Shown one piece after another: positions 16,301 through 26,386 of a stretch of DNA of 32,349 nucleotides. A program made the translations under genes and the position numbers. This DNA is from a virus, in the IMG/VR virus record IMGVR_UViG_3300025430_000076, positions 1 to 32,349 of that record; one strand, 5' to 3'. The notes under the pieces were generated by a model. That model saw only the letters and a program-made list of their open reading frames with translations, ran no database searches and was not told the DNA's origin. The stretch's first letter is position 1. Every line of letters begins with the position of its first letter.

Positions 16301-19300
16301 TCCTCAACTGGCACGTCGGCTGGTGCTACATACACCTCTTGCGGTCTTGATGAAGCGTCTAACGCTTTTAGTCTAGTTAGCGCAACCTCAAATGGCACGA
16401 GCGTCACTTTCACCACCGCTGGCGGAACGTTCAATATCGGTCAATACGTCACCATTACGGGTTGTTTGCCAATCGACTACAACGTGGCGAACGTTCCCGT
16501 GACGGCAACTGGAACAAACACCTTTACCGTCACAATGCCAAACGTCGTGAGTGATGCCTTCAACACCAACTCACTAGCCCCGCAGGCGTATTCAACAATG
16601 TCCGTTATGCCCTACAGCAACGACTTTGCTGATAGCACTACCTTTACACGGGGTCTTGTTTCGGGAAGTAACATCCCAGCCAACACAGTTATTTCACTAA
16701 ACACGGTGGCAACTGCGAATGGAACGCAGTATGTAAGTCTCGGTGCTGGAACCGGCTCATACAACATCAACGTTGGCGACTTTGTTTATGGAACGGGTAT
16801 CCCATTAGGCACACAAATTGCCTATCTGGGATACACAACGCCTTCTGCTTTCAACACCGCCACTGTTAGTGCCTCTGCTGGAACGGTGACGCTTGTTGGA
16901 ACGGCAGGCTGGCACAACTCGTCCGCCGGTCAAACCGTTAGCGTCACGAGTGCGACCTCAAACGCAACAGCAAACCCCAACGCATACAACCTTTCGGACG
17001 CATATGTTCAATCAGTAACTACGACAAACGTTGTTCTTGTTGACCCCACCGTAGTGAAAATCACGTCTGGCTCAACAACGGGAACGACCGGCAACTACTC
17101 GTTTGTTTATGTAACACCTGCCCACAACTACCAGAGTGGCGATATTGTTACCGTAAGCAACTTTTCCAGCACGGCGTACAACAAGTCAAACGCCACCATT
17201 ACAGGCGTTACGCCGACCTCTTTTACGGTCGGCCCATTCTCGGCTAGTGCCGCTTCTGCCACAGCAACGGCATACGCAACTCAGGTTGTCGGAACCGTTA
17301 CTGCTGGAAACGGCGGTTATGTAGGAACCGACCAAATCGTTCAGTTGACCAACAACGCAGCATCTGGCACGATTTCCAATTTCACCATCTACAACGAGTC
17401 GTCATACAATACGAACTACAACAATGCGGCGACTAATTATAACGACAACGGGTATGCCTTATTGAGCCAAGCGGCTACAGGCATTTCACCTAACACGCCC
17501 GTTGCTTTTGAGGTCGTCACGCCAGCGGTAATTGGTAACACGTCTTACAACACGATAATCGTCGGTGGTGGCGGATATTCGTTGAACGAAAACAGCAACG
17601 GCAATATTTTGTTCAACAGTAGCCCTGCGGTTTGGAAGAACAAGGCGTATCTTTCTACTACAAATAACAACAAGTTTTTGTCCAACATCATCAACGTTCC
17701 CTCTTTCTACACACCGCTACAACTCATCAACACACAATCAACGCCCGTAACGACGATTACGCAAGGTTCCACCTCGTCCGTCATAAATGTGAGCAACGCC
17801 TCTGCCTTGACGGTTGGCAACACCTACATGATTCAGGGCTTTGTAATTACGGTTATTAGCATCAATGCCCTAAGCAACACGGCGACCGTTTCGCCACCTT
17901 TCACCTCTGGTTCGCCACTGGTTCTTAGTTCCACGCCGTATGCCAATGGTGACGCTGTAAATAACAACATTTACAACTACGAGTCGGCCTTCAGTCAAGG
18001 CAGTTTTATCAACTCAACCGACTACGCCTCTACGGGCGCAGGTGCGATTTCTGTATCCTCGCCCATTACTCGTTATCACCAACAGGGTATGTATCTCGGT
18101 TCATACGCTATTGGAAATCGTTACTTCGGCTCGCAGACCAACCAAGACTTTGAGCAGATTTACATCACCCCACCCGTTCTCGGTAGCCACGTCGGCACGA
18201 CACTCAACCAGCCGATTTCAGCAAACTTGGATACGCAGTTCATCGTAAATCCGGCAACCACGACGTTCAACACCTACACGGACACTTTCGGACACACGGT
18301 TCAAAACAAAAACTTTATTGACTTGACGCTCGGTGCGGTCGGCGGTCAGGCTGTTCGCACAAACTATGTCGTCATTGTCGGCTCTGGGGCGACACAAGAG
18401 GCTGTGCTGATTAGCGGTCAGTATCAGACCACCGACAACTCTGACGTGACACGAAGCGGTTCTGGGCCGGTTTCGTGGCAACTGGCGGATGGTCAGTCGT
18501 TCCAATACAACCACTTGGCCGGTGAGCCGGTCGTAACCCCGAACGTGAACCTTAGTCAAATGGTTATAACGGGCAACGTGGTCTATTCCATTACCGCAAT
18601 CGCCCCTTCCACCCCGTCGGCTGGATACGTCCAATACACAACCAATTCGCCACACGGTTTGTCTGCTGGAAACCCCGTGTTTATTACGGGTTGCACCCCA
18701 ACCTCATACAACACCCCCAGCGGTGGCGCAACGGTCGTCAGCACTACGCCCTACACCTTCGTTATCGCCAACTCGGCAACAAGTAGCGCAACGGTTCTCG
18801 GCACTCTGGCTAGTGAAAACGTCTACATCAACTCTGGTTTGCAGAGTTTGGAAGTCGGGCAACCCATCTACTCGCTTTACGGCAATATTCCAGCAGGCAC
18901 GACAATTACGTCAATAGCCCCTGCCGGTACTGGTTCAACGCAGGGGCAAATCACCATTAGCAACCTGCCGATTGCCACAAACACGGCGCAGGCATCCATT
19001 ACGGGCGTTGCACCAGACCCAACAGGAACGCTGGCTGTCTATACGGCGAACAACAATTTCTCTGCCGGTCAGCAAGTTTCTATTGCTATGACGGGAACCG
19101 CTACTGCTGCTAGTCAGGCACTTGCATTTGTTCTGTCCGCTACGCCATCAAGTTTCACTACAAGTGGCATCACGCCCAACCCGTTCTCGCCAAGCCAGAT
19201 TTCCAAAATCGTCACCAACGCCAACAACTTGGTTATTACGTCGGCTAGTTATTACGCTGCCTCGCAGACAATTATTTACACCTACAAACTGCCATTTACT

Positions 19301-21295
19301 CCGGGTGTTGCGCTAGTTAGTGGCGACACCGTGACGGTAGGCGGATACACGGGAACGACGAATAGCAAGTTCAACGTCACGAACGCTGTGTTGTTTTCAC
19401 CTACGGTCGGCTCAGCAACGGGAACCTTCACGGTTCGTGTGAACTACATTTCGTCGTCTAACTTCACCATTACTCAATCGGCAACGGCAAATGCCAAGAA
19501 ATCAACCAGCGTTGCCTATTACGTTCCGTCACCTACAACCACGCTTACGGCAGGTGAGACAGTCCAAGTGTCGGGTATCACGGTGGCTGGATACAACACG
19601 ACGTTCAATATCACCAGCACGGCTACGGGCGGCTACATTACTTACAACAGCACCCAAACCTCGCTGGGCAACGTGAACTCAACGCCCACTGGGCAACTCT
19701 CAATCTCCAGCCTCTCTACGGCTAGTGGAAACGCTACGTCGGTCAATGAACCTCTGGGAACGGGATTTGCAAACACCCACTCGGCATACACCCCAGTGTT
19801 GGGCGGCGCCGACTTTGGAACTGTAAGTTCGCTCGGCTACAACGCTTCACCATCGGTTATTGGAAGCAACCCGTCAAAGACGGAAAACGCTGTGGTGGAA
19901 ATGCACTCGACCTTCAACCAGCCGTGGCTTACGGCAGGAACAACGGGCAACGCCAATATTTCCACCACTTTGGCACAAACCGCAAGTGCTGGCTCAACCT
20001 CTCTTATCCTTGCCAGCAACGAGAACTTTCCTGTCGCCTACCCCACGCTCACACAAACAGGCGTGAACTTTCTACCACCGAAACTTGGTCGCTTGGCTGG
20101 CTCGGTAGTTGCCAACTCAACAACTATTCCGTTTGTTATCAACGGCGAACTGCCCGGTGCGTTCCCGTATTCGGTCACGCTGGGTAGTGAAACCCTTGTT
20201 GTCGGCTCGCTGGGGCAAAACTCTATGACCCTCTCAACGGGTGCGTCGGGAACCTACAACTGCTTGCTCGGTTACTCATTCAGCGGAAGCACCACCGCAA
20301 GTAGCGCATCCATTACGAACATCACCTCAACCGCCTTCAACTATTTGTCGGTAGGTCAGAGCGTCCAGTGCGCAGGTTTCCCATCAGGAACAACGATTTC
20401 CACCATTACGGCATCGGCAAACACGATTACGTTGTCCGCAACGGGTCAATACACGGGAACCTATCCGCTGACGTTGGCTACCGTCAATAGCCACACTGAC
20501 CTCACGCCAGTTCACCTCACGGCTATGCCGTCAAACGTCCAATACACCGCCCTTGACGTGCCGTATTTCTACCTGTTGCAGAACCTGTCTATTGGCGCAA
20601 CCTACACGTCACTAACGACAACTCCTGTGCCGTGCGCTATTCCAGCAGGAACGACGCTCTACATCCAGTCCGGCAACTACTCGCAAGCATTGACGGTCGC
20701 CACAGCGATTTCAGCAGGCGCAACAACGATTTCGGTCAATTCATTTGTTGCCAATTACGGCTATCTCGCTACGGTTGGCTCGGCTGGCGTAATCACCTCG
20801 TCTGGTTCTACGATTAGCGTTGGCTTGGGAACGTCACTCTCATACGGTCAGACCGTTGTTATGGCGCAAAGCGGAAACTATCAGCAACTTATTGTCGCCA
20901 AGCCCGTGTCGGTCAACAACCTGAACGTGACGTTCCAGCCGTTCTACGTCACCTACAACTTTACGAGTTCGGCAAACGTGTTCGCCCCGTATGCGATTTC
21001 ACTAGACACGGGCAACACTTTGGAAACCGTGTATCCGGTAACGATTCCTGCTTCGCAAAGTGCCGACGGCTACTCAGACCCGTATCTTGTGAACTTGCTT
21101 TCACCACTCACTTACGACCACTCGGCTGGCACGGTTTTCCAATACTATTCGTGGCCTAGCAATCCGGCGTTAGGTGATGTCACCTACCGACCCGATTTGG
21201 GCAATTTCTATATGTATGATGGTTCTATCTGGCGAACCTCCCGTGTCTTGGGGGTACAGGGGGTTTACGGATTGTTAGGTGCCGCCAATGGCTAG
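13313..21295 (+). CDS. Giant repeat-rich minor tail protein (2660 aa)
   Basis: Starts at ATG 13313 with AGGGGTGA upstream. The first ~190 residues have normal composition (around YGQYYAFINDTTNVSGADEVVILEG) and probably form the tail-attached head domain. Residues ~200-2450 are Ser/Thr/Gly/Ala/Asn-rich and built from two module types. Type A has the pattern HGL/Y-x-x-G-x-x-V-x-I-x-G...YN...T-x-F-T-V, like the small beta-barrel seen as FCCH-type hits in phage proteins. About ten or more copies are seen between residues ~330 and ~2110. Type B has G-x-x-I-x-G-x-x-I/V-P-x-G-T-x-I (near residues 226, 1114, 1156, 1846 and 2346). The C-terminus (DVTYRPDLGNFYMYDGSIWRTS) is a compact beta end. Likely an adhesion or side-fibre component of the tail tip. 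Its size is exceptional, and no enzyme motif is visible. Confidence 0.7.
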   Translation: MKILTLNPISTSAITENLQVVGAADGASAQNDLTKTSVGTINNPYGHVDSVHVENLAQFFTSYTQLSLPTLGVTPQKYGTSRFFSPYYGQYYAFINDTTNVSGADEVVILEGSNGYSPDLLLSSYTTMNETLPVVGAGVIPLSSPSPSDVFPPSADPLPATIGSENYPTVVVIAPWEDAPLSTAQRIISDYYVASNVSSIRPKDNFGGGTTTTASGSNIVSVFSNTGIVVGMPISGAYVPSGTTVTATTNVATLTGVTATPSAGTLTYGVSGYSASASFSNGDAISVTSATPSFYNIPTSLNYTATGVTSTSFTTTDPNFQPISGITANGNQIIFTTASAHGYSVGQSILTDGTGVSAFNFPSTPQLITAVSTYTFTISSTATGSYTSGGNATLYGTWVASNAIATDSNQIVMSNNATGSSGVSFPNNVVTFANGDAGSLSVGQVIVNRYSLQVGVISSVDSSGNFVTLTGAAAISLNNENAHICTLMSNIDTTNSGANQNTMYDSYSNSITVLSNTAQVYGASAGQTTTGWTAGVSGTTAIYQTASGTFNNYVAGQQVTITGFANTSFNGTFYVSIGTNYTFTVANSTATGTTTGTGTVQATGTTYYGYNQFYSGQNVSVTGFSGTATAFNASGTVIAQNSNLFQIASSLTATATANATATVSTSNWMVPTLTTATLTSASSTGSSTSTGSVTYTVSGTNPFSVGEIVSITGFSSTAYNLTLATVASATTSTFSISTNSIASAGNATGTGTATLNPAIYDAQGVFIGYSKSNQAGGTYGTIINNPSVTFSIQSNPNNVSASNNNNTGSGTGWNNYNQTLNEIVAGQYVFPVQTYNPFYTTTSPAFNALNYDNNIAGILPGMWFAGLYNNSTQIIPPCLINYVDYTNQTITLSASAVANLSNNTAQQPALFCVATTNTASSTLYNRVVTGSNAYYVTATANITSSGNSATASTASAHGLSVGSPITITGASVTAQNGTFAVYSVPSPTSFVYLPQVSSTGTSAGATYTSCGLDEASNAFSLVSATSNGTSVTFTTAGGTFNIGQYVTITGCLPIDYNVANVPVTATGTNTFTVTMPNVVSDAFNTNSLAPQAYSTMSVMPYSNDFADSTTFTRGLVSGSNIPANTVISLNTVATANGTQYVSLGAGTGSYNINVGDFVYGTGIPLGTQIAYLGYTTPSAFNTATVSASAGTVTLVGTAGWHNSSAGQTVSVTSATSNATANPNAYNLSDAYVQSVTTTNVVLVDPTVVKITSGSTTGTTGNYSFVYVTPAHNYQSGDIVTVSNFSSTAYNKSNATITGVTPTSFTVGPFSASAASATATAYATQVVGTVTAGNGGYVGTDQIVQLTNNAASGTISNFTIYNESSYNTNYNNAATNYNDNGYALLSQAATGISPNTPVAFEVVTPAVIGNTSYNTIIVGGGGYSLNENSNGNILFNSSPAVWKNKAYLSTTNNNKFLSNIINVPSFYTPLQLINTQSTPVTTITQGSTSSVINVSNASALTVGNTYMIQGFVITVISINALSNTATVSPPFTSGSPLVLSSTPYANGDAVNNNIYNYESAFSQGSFINSTDYASTGAGAISVSSPITRYHQQGMYLGSYAIGNRYFGSQTNQDFEQIYITPPVLGSHVGTTLNQPISANLDTQFIVNPATTTFNTYTDTFGHTVQNKNFIDLTLGAVGGQAVRTNYVVIVGSGATQEAVLISGQYQTTDNSDVTRSGSGPVSWQLADGQSFQYNHLAGEPVVTPNVNLSQMVITGNVVYSITAIAPSTPSAGYVQYTTNSPHGLSAGNPVFITGCTPTSYNTPSGGATVVSTTPYTFVIANSATSSATVLGTLASENVYINSGLQSLEVGQPIYSLYGNIPAGTTITSIAPAGTGSTQGQITISNLPIATNTAQASITGVAPDPTGTLAVYTANNNFSAGQQVSIAMTGTATAASQALAFVLSATPSSFTTSGITPNPFSPSQISKIVTNANNLVITSASYYAASQTIIYTYKLPFTPGVALVSGDTVTVGGYTGTTNSKFNVTNAVLFSPTVGSATGTFTVRVNYISSSNFTITQSATANAKKSTSVAYYVPSPTTTLTAGETVQVSGITVAGYNTTFNITSTATGGYITYNSTQTSLGNVNSTPTGQLSISSLSTASGNATSVNEPLGTGFANTHSAYTPVLGGADFGTVSSLGYNASPSVIGSNPSKTENAVVEMHSTFNQPWLTAGTTGNANISTTLAQTASAGSTSLILASNENFPVAYPTLTQTGVNFLPPKLGRLAGSVVANSTTIPFVINGELPGAFPYSVTLGSETLVVGSLGQNSMTLSTGASGTYNCLLGYSFSGSTTASSASITNITSTAFNYLSVGQSVQCAGFPSGTTISTITASANTITLSATGQYTGTYPLTLATVNSHTDLTPVHLTAMPSNVQYTALDVPYFYLLQNLSIGATYTSLTTTPVPCAIPAGTTLYIQSGNYSQALTVATAISAGATTISVNSFVANYGYLATVGSAGVITSSGSTISVGLGTSLSYGQTVVMAQSGNYQQLIVAKPVSVNNLNVTFQPFYVTYNFTSSANVFAPYAISLDTGNTLETVYPVTIPASQSADGYSDPYLVNLLSPLTYDHSAGTVFQYYSWPSNPALGDVTYRPDLGNFYMYDGSIWRTSRVLGVQGVYGLLGAANG

Positions 21296-24200
21296 TTCAC
21301 ACAAGTTCTCAATGTATCTGCTTGACCCACTTACGGGTAACAGCACGACCGACGACAGTTTCGTAAGCACGAAATCAACTGCCTATGCCGTTCAGCACGG
21401 CGGTTTCCGTTCCAAAGACCCCAATGGCGACGAATGGACGGCAGTGGTGTTATCACGGGTGCGTATGCGCCACACGGCGGCTATCCCCCACTCGCAAAAG
21501 GTTGGTTTCCGCACTTCCGGCATCCACCTTCACCACAAGTCTGCCCCTGTCGTGAGCCACATTACGGTTGCCCCCGGAACTCAACTGGTGTTCAAAGAGG
21601 GTGCTTCTAACGAAATCCACTGGGTCTATGACGACTTTGATGGTGATGAGCAAACGCACTGGCACGTCAAGATATTTGACCAATACACCTACAACTCGCT
21701 GGCGTTCTCGGTAAATAACTCAACGCCTATGTTTGAGCAGACGGGCAAGGATAAGTCCACCTCTGTGAGCATTGACAGCGCACTTCCGGTGGTTACTGGC
21801 ACGGGAACTGGCAATACGGGGTTTGTGGATGGTGGTGTTTATTACGCCGCCGTTCGGGTGGCAAAAGACCACAACAAAGACCCGTTTTGGAGCGATTGGG
21901 CTGTTCAGCAAATCACTGTTTATGTCGACCAGCCAAAGCCGCCGCTTCTATCAGTATACACCAATACGTCTAACGCAAGCAATACCCTTGTCATACAATC
22001 GTCAGACAACTTGCTGGGCGACAACAATGGTGGAATGAGCAAGAATCAGGGCGACTGGCAACGCACCACCATTGACGCTTCCTCTGGTCAATCAACAGTT
22101 AGTTTCAGCCACACGGCTATTTCCAATACGTTGGCACTCACCGACGGACAGGTAATCACCTCTATCCCCGTCGGAACAACTGGCTATATCTCTACGATTG
22201 GTGGAATCGCTGCTTCGGGCGTGACGACGTTCAAGGTTTCTGGCAAGAAAAACGTCAATACGTCAGCACTCGGCTTCCCAACGACCGGCACGTTTTGGAT
22301 AACCATTGGTAGTGAAAAGTTGCTTGTTCGCAACCACATGGACGGAACTTCCAAAACCCCCGACACGTTTGATGTAGTTGCTCGTGGATACCTTTCCACC
22401 ACAGCAACCTCGCACCCACAATGGGCGACCGTCACTTACGGTCTGCAACAGGACATTTACACGGGTTCCAATGGTGAAATCGTCCACACCTTTGACGTAA
22501 AAAAGTATGGCAAGCCAATTGTTCACCACGGCATTACTCGTTGGTACTCAGACGCAACAACGTCTAACAACAGTCCGACTGTTTCCACCATTAGCAAAAC
22601 AATTCCTATTTATCAGGCGACTGACCCTAACGACAAGAAATCTCGCAACCACTTCTGGGTCACCGACCCCGGTGGAACGCTGCAACCCGGTCAGAAAATC
22701 CAAATCGTCTATAACACTTGGAACAAGACGGTTGTTTCAAATGGCACATACAACCCCACCAATCCAAAGAAAAACGGATTGCGCACTTCCACCACAACGA
22801 CCGAAAACCTGCATCTCGCCCCACTCCTGACGTTTGGAAATGCCCCTGCTGAAACCGTCACTATCAAGTCGGTTGAGACAGACAAAATCGTTACCACGCC
22901 ATCAAAGGTGGTCGGCACTGTCGCTGGTTCTGTCTGCGGTGGGCCGGGTCACCCGATTACTCACATTGACATCCACATGGCGACCGACGGAACTGACGCA
23001 GGCCCGCAAAACTTCAATGGTGTTGTTCCAAAGAACACGCCGTTCATTGTTTCATCTGGTGGAAAATCTACGACCGTTTATGTTCAGAAGGACACGTCTT
23101 GGTCGGGAACTCGTGTCGGCTTCTGGTTCTGGGGCTGGGATAAGGTCACGCTTCCTATCCAGCCCGTAGTGAAATGCCCTGCGTTTGCCGTAAATGGTCA
23201 CACAGACGGTTCTTACTTTGCCTTCCCAGACGGCGCAACGGTCACCTCACTGTCGGCATCCAACACGAACGTAAAGAAAATCACCCTAGAGCAGAACTAC
23301 GGACAAGGCAAGTTCGCCGGTCAAGTCCTGACGCTCAATGACGTTATTTATCAAACGTCAGCACGAACCGCCAACCCCTCGTCGTCCAACAGCAGCGGTC
23401 ACTACGTCACCACACCCGGCTCAACGCAAACGCCCTCGTGGATTGAGAAGCAAACGGCAGTTTTCCAATTCAAGGTAGACACCCTCGCCTCATCACCACC
23501 CGTTTCTTTCCGAAACGCCTCGTATCCTGCGACGAGTGCGAGTGGCTTTCCGCAGTTCAACACCACGACCGTTACCTTGCCACAGTTCGGTTGCTCTTTT
23601 AGCAGTGGCGTTCGTTCCATTACAGCAAACTCCAACAGCGACGCTGCGAGTGTGTATGTCGGTATGCCCATTTCTGGCTCTGGTATCCAGCCGGGAACCA
23701 CCGTGACATCCGTCTACATCACGCCCAGTAGCAACTCCATTTTGATTTCACTACCAACAACCGCTTCGTCTGCCCCGCTTGGAACAATTGTTTCCGTCAC
23801 GGCATCAGCACTCTCATACAACAACTACGAAGTGGTTATGAACGGTGTTCCGCTGGGAACAACAGTCACAAACACTACCGCCTCTGGCAACAATGTTGTT
23901 TTGACCTTTTCAGCATCCGGCACGGTTCCAGTTAGTTCTTACACGTCGTCAGATGTTCCGTCGTATTTCACTACGAACCAGATTACGTTGCTTGCCCCGT
24001 CGCTCAATGTAATCCCAGCAGGGTCAATGAGTATTCCGATTACGCCAATGAAGGTGAATCACAACTACCCAATTCACTGCCCCGTGCGCATCAACTACCC
24101 AGCCTTGCTTGGTGATAACGGCATCATCGTCAAGCCGTCTCCCGCTTCAGGCAACGCCACTGCGGAAGTGTCTTTGGTTCCATCAGCAAACGCCACTTGG

Positions 24201-26384
24201 ACAGCGACCAACAATATCCCCGTCACAGCAGGTCAGACCTACGGTTTGGCAGGATACACACGGCGCATTACTGGTGGTGGAACACCATCGTTCGCCCCAT
24301 TTATTGACTGGTATAACGACTTAGGAAACCTTATTTCCACCTCGTCGGGCAACCACAGTGTTATAACGCCATACTTTTACGGCAACGTCACAAGCGGTTC
24401 TGCCATTATCACCAGCCTGACGGGAACAAGCACGGCAGTCAAGGTCGGCAACGGCATCAAGGGCGTTGGTATTCCAGCAGGGGCGACCATTGTGAGCATT
24501 AGTGGCACGTCGCTTACGATGAGCGTCACCGCCAACGCTACGAACACAAACGTTCGCATTTCCAATTACACAGCAATGGTTATCGGTGCGCCCATCACCT
24601 TTACGGGAACTATTGCGAGTGGTAGTCCGACAACCATTTCGGGTCTTTCCACCACAACGGGTCTGGCTGTGGGTCAAGTTATCTATGGCTACGGCTTGCC
24701 TTTTGGAACGTCTATTTCTAGCATCACCGCCAGCGCAAGTTCATTGACTATTTCGCAGTCGGCAACAGCGTTCTCTAGCGGCAACTCTTTCCGCACTTGC
24801 TCAACTGGTGTAATCATTGGCGAGGTTGGCGCACCTTACTACCTGTCGCCTATGGGTCAGTATGGTCAGAACTGGACACCAAACGCTATTGTCGGCAAGG
24901 CTCCCGACTTACACACTCTTGTTTCCGCCTGTTACTTCACCTCAAACGGCGACGGGACAACGGGCTACTACACGGTAACCGCAGGCTCTACAACTATTTC
25001 ACTATCCGCTGGCGCAACCGTGACTGACGGATTTGGAAATACAATGACCGTTATCCAAGCAGCATCAGCAGGCTCAACAACTCTGGCGGTCGGCTTCAAC
25101 ACAATCCCGTCTAGTTCACCTACCTACCTGACGGTTGCTGCGACCCGTGCCGTTCCACGCTTCCAGTGGTATAACCCCACGTCAGGTGACGTGTATGCGC
25201 TCGCCTCAGTGACGTTCCGTTCCGTGACCCCGAACTTGCCGAACAGCAACTACGTTCCCCTCGCCACACAGTTGGACACCGTTCAAAAGCCAGTCAGCAC
25301 GACGGGCTACTCGCCTACGTCAATTATTTTGAACAAGACGACCAAGACCAACGGTAGTGAAACCGTGTATCTGTTAGACCCAGCAATGGACTACGGCACA
25401 CGGGAAACAGCACAGGGAGCCTCAAAACAAGTTCTTTGGACTTTGACAACTAGTGCGGTGAAAAAGAACGCTACGTCTTTGTCCGTGACTGACGTTACGG
25501 GACTTGCGCCCGGTTCCACCTTGACCATTGGCTACGGAACGCCCGGTCAAGAGGACTTGCTTATCTCAACTGGTTGGGGTGGCTACAACCCCGTCACCAT
25601 TGACCACTCTACGCCTATCAAAAACAATCACCCAATCAACGACCGAGTGTATGCCTTCGTCAATTCCCTACAGGGGAACGTTTTTCAGCCACAACTTTCC
25701 GGCACACCCGTTGCCGTGTTCAACTGGAACAGCGACGGATGGATTAACACGCCACAGGCGACCTACACGTTCACGGTGCAACGTAGTGAAAACAACGGCG
25801 CAACATGGACTACGTTGCGTAATGGCGGCAACCTGACGGTGAATTCAAACGGCGTGGCGACTATTCAGGACTACGAACTCACCCCCGGTGCGACACAGCA
25901 GTATCGTGCGTGGGCAACGTGGGTTTCACCATCGGGGCAAAAGTGGCAAGGCGAAACGACTTACCAACTCACCGCCCCCGTTATGTCGAACAACCAGTGG
26001 TGGATTTCCAGCACCAGCAACCCTGCTCTGCGTTATCCGTTGCTTGTTCAGAACCAATCAACAGAAACAATGAAGCACCCAAACGGTGTCTTGTATCCTC
26101 TCGGCTCTCGCTTCCCAATCACCATCGCTGGTGTCGTAGGCGGTCGTGACGGCTCTATTGACGTTATGTGGACTGACATTCCAAACTGGCAGAACTTCCT
26201 CAACTTCTTGCGTCTTGGTGAAATCTACGTCTTGCAGAACCCTGTGGAAAACACCAAGTCGTATATCTTTATCAACGATGACGTGACGTGGGAAAACAAC
26301 GCTTCAAGTCAGCCTTACCGCAAGGTAACTATCCCCTACATTGAGGCAGCACCGCCGAACTTTGGCTACACTTACGGAAACTAG
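21288..26384 (+). CDS. Large minor tail protein with carbohydrate-binding-like and repeat modules
   Basis: ATG 21288 overlaps the previous stop by eight bases; a GTG at 21279 would add three residues. The product is 1698 residues. Residues ~1-260 are an unusual His/Trp-rich domain (RMRHTAAIPHSQKVGF, HWVYDDFDGDEQTHWHV) followed by an FN3-like stretch ending SDWAVQQITVYVDQPKPP. The middle holds type B modules near residues 790, 1052 and 1127, shared with the upstream giant protein. A jelly-roll/galactose-binding-like part is at ~960-1015 (PVTAGQTYGLAGYTRRI...FIDWYNDLG). The end (ITIAGVVGGRDGSIDVMWTDIPNWQNFLNFLRLGEIYVLQNP) resembles the C-terminal barrel of distal or minor tail proteins. It probably sits at the tail tip beside the DUF5047-like protein and contacts host glycans. 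Confidence 0.7.
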   Translation: MASSHKFSMYLLDPLTGNSTTDDSFVSTKSTAYAVQHGGFRSKDPNGDEWTAVVLSRVRMRHTAAIPHSQKVGFRTSGIHLHHKSAPVVSHITVAPGTQLVFKEGASNEIHWVYDDFDGDEQTHWHVKIFDQYTYNSLAFSVNNSTPMFEQTGKDKSTSVSIDSALPVVTGTGTGNTGFVDGGVYYAAVRVAKDHNKDPFWSDWAVQQITVYVDQPKPPLLSVYTNTSNASNTLVIQSSDNLLGDNNGGMSKNQGDWQRTTIDASSGQSTVSFSHTAISNTLALTDGQVITSIPVGTTGYISTIGGIAASGVTTFKVSGKKNVNTSALGFPTTGTFWITIGSEKLLVRNHMDGTSKTPDTFDVVARGYLSTTATSHPQWATVTYGLQQDIYTGSNGEIVHTFDVKKYGKPIVHHGITRWYSDATTSNNSPTVSTISKTIPIYQATDPNDKKSRNHFWVTDPGGTLQPGQKIQIVYNTWNKTVVSNGTYNPTNPKKNGLRTSTTTTENLHLAPLLTFGNAPAETVTIKSVETDKIVTTPSKVVGTVAGSVCGGPGHPITHIDIHMATDGTDAGPQNFNGVVPKNTPFIVSSGGKSTTVYVQKDTSWSGTRVGFWFWGWDKVTLPIQPVVKCPAFAVNGHTDGSYFAFPDGATVTSLSASNTNVKKITLEQNYGQGKFAGQVLTLNDVIYQTSARTANPSSSNSSGHYVTTPGSTQTPSWIEKQTAVFQFKVDTLASSPPVSFRNASYPATSASGFPQFNTTTVTLPQFGCSFSSGVRSITANSNSDAASVYVGMPISGSGIQPGTTVTSVYITPSSNSILISLPTTASSAPLGTIVSVTASALSYNNYEVVMNGVPLGTTVTNTTASGNNVVLTFSASGTVPVSSYTSSDVPSYFTTNQITLLAPSLNVIPAGSMSIPITPMKVNHNYPIHCPVRINYPALLGDNGIIVKPSPASGNATAEVSLVPSANATWTATNNIPVTAGQTYGLAGYTRRITGGGTPSFAPFIDWYNDLGNLISTSSGNHSVITPYFYGNVTSGSAIITSLTGTSTAVKVGNGIKGVGIPAGATIVSISGTSLTMSVTANATNTNVRISNYTAMVIGAPITFTGTIASGSPTTISGLSTTTGLAVGQVIYGYGLPFGTSISSITASASSLTISQSATAFSSGNSFRTCSTGVIIGEVGAPYYLSPMGQYGQNWTPNAIVGKAPDLHTLVSACYFTSNGDGTTGYYTVTAGSTTISLSAGATVTDGFGNTMTVIQAASAGSTTLAVGFNTIPSSSPTYLTVAATRAVPRFQWYNPTSGDVYALASVTFRSVTPNLPNSNYVPLATQLDTVQKPVSTTGYSPTSIILNKTTKTNGSETVYLLDPAMDYGTRETAQGASKQVLWTLTTSAVKKNATSLSVTDVTGLAPGSTLTIGYGTPGQEDLLISTGWGGYNPVTIDHSTPIKNNHPINDRVYAFVNSLQGNVFQPQLSGTPVAVFNWNSDGWINTPQATYTFTVQRSENNGATWTTLRNGGNLTVNSNGVATIQDYELTPGATQQYRAWATWVSPSGQKWQGETTYQLTAPVMSNNQWWISSTSNPALRYPLLVQNQSTETMKHPNGVLYPLGSRFPITIAGVVGGRDGSIDVMWTDIPNWQNFLNFLRLGEIYVLQNPVENTKSYIFINDDVTWENNASSQPYRKVTIPYIEAAPPNFGYTYGN

Positions 26385-26386
26385 CC

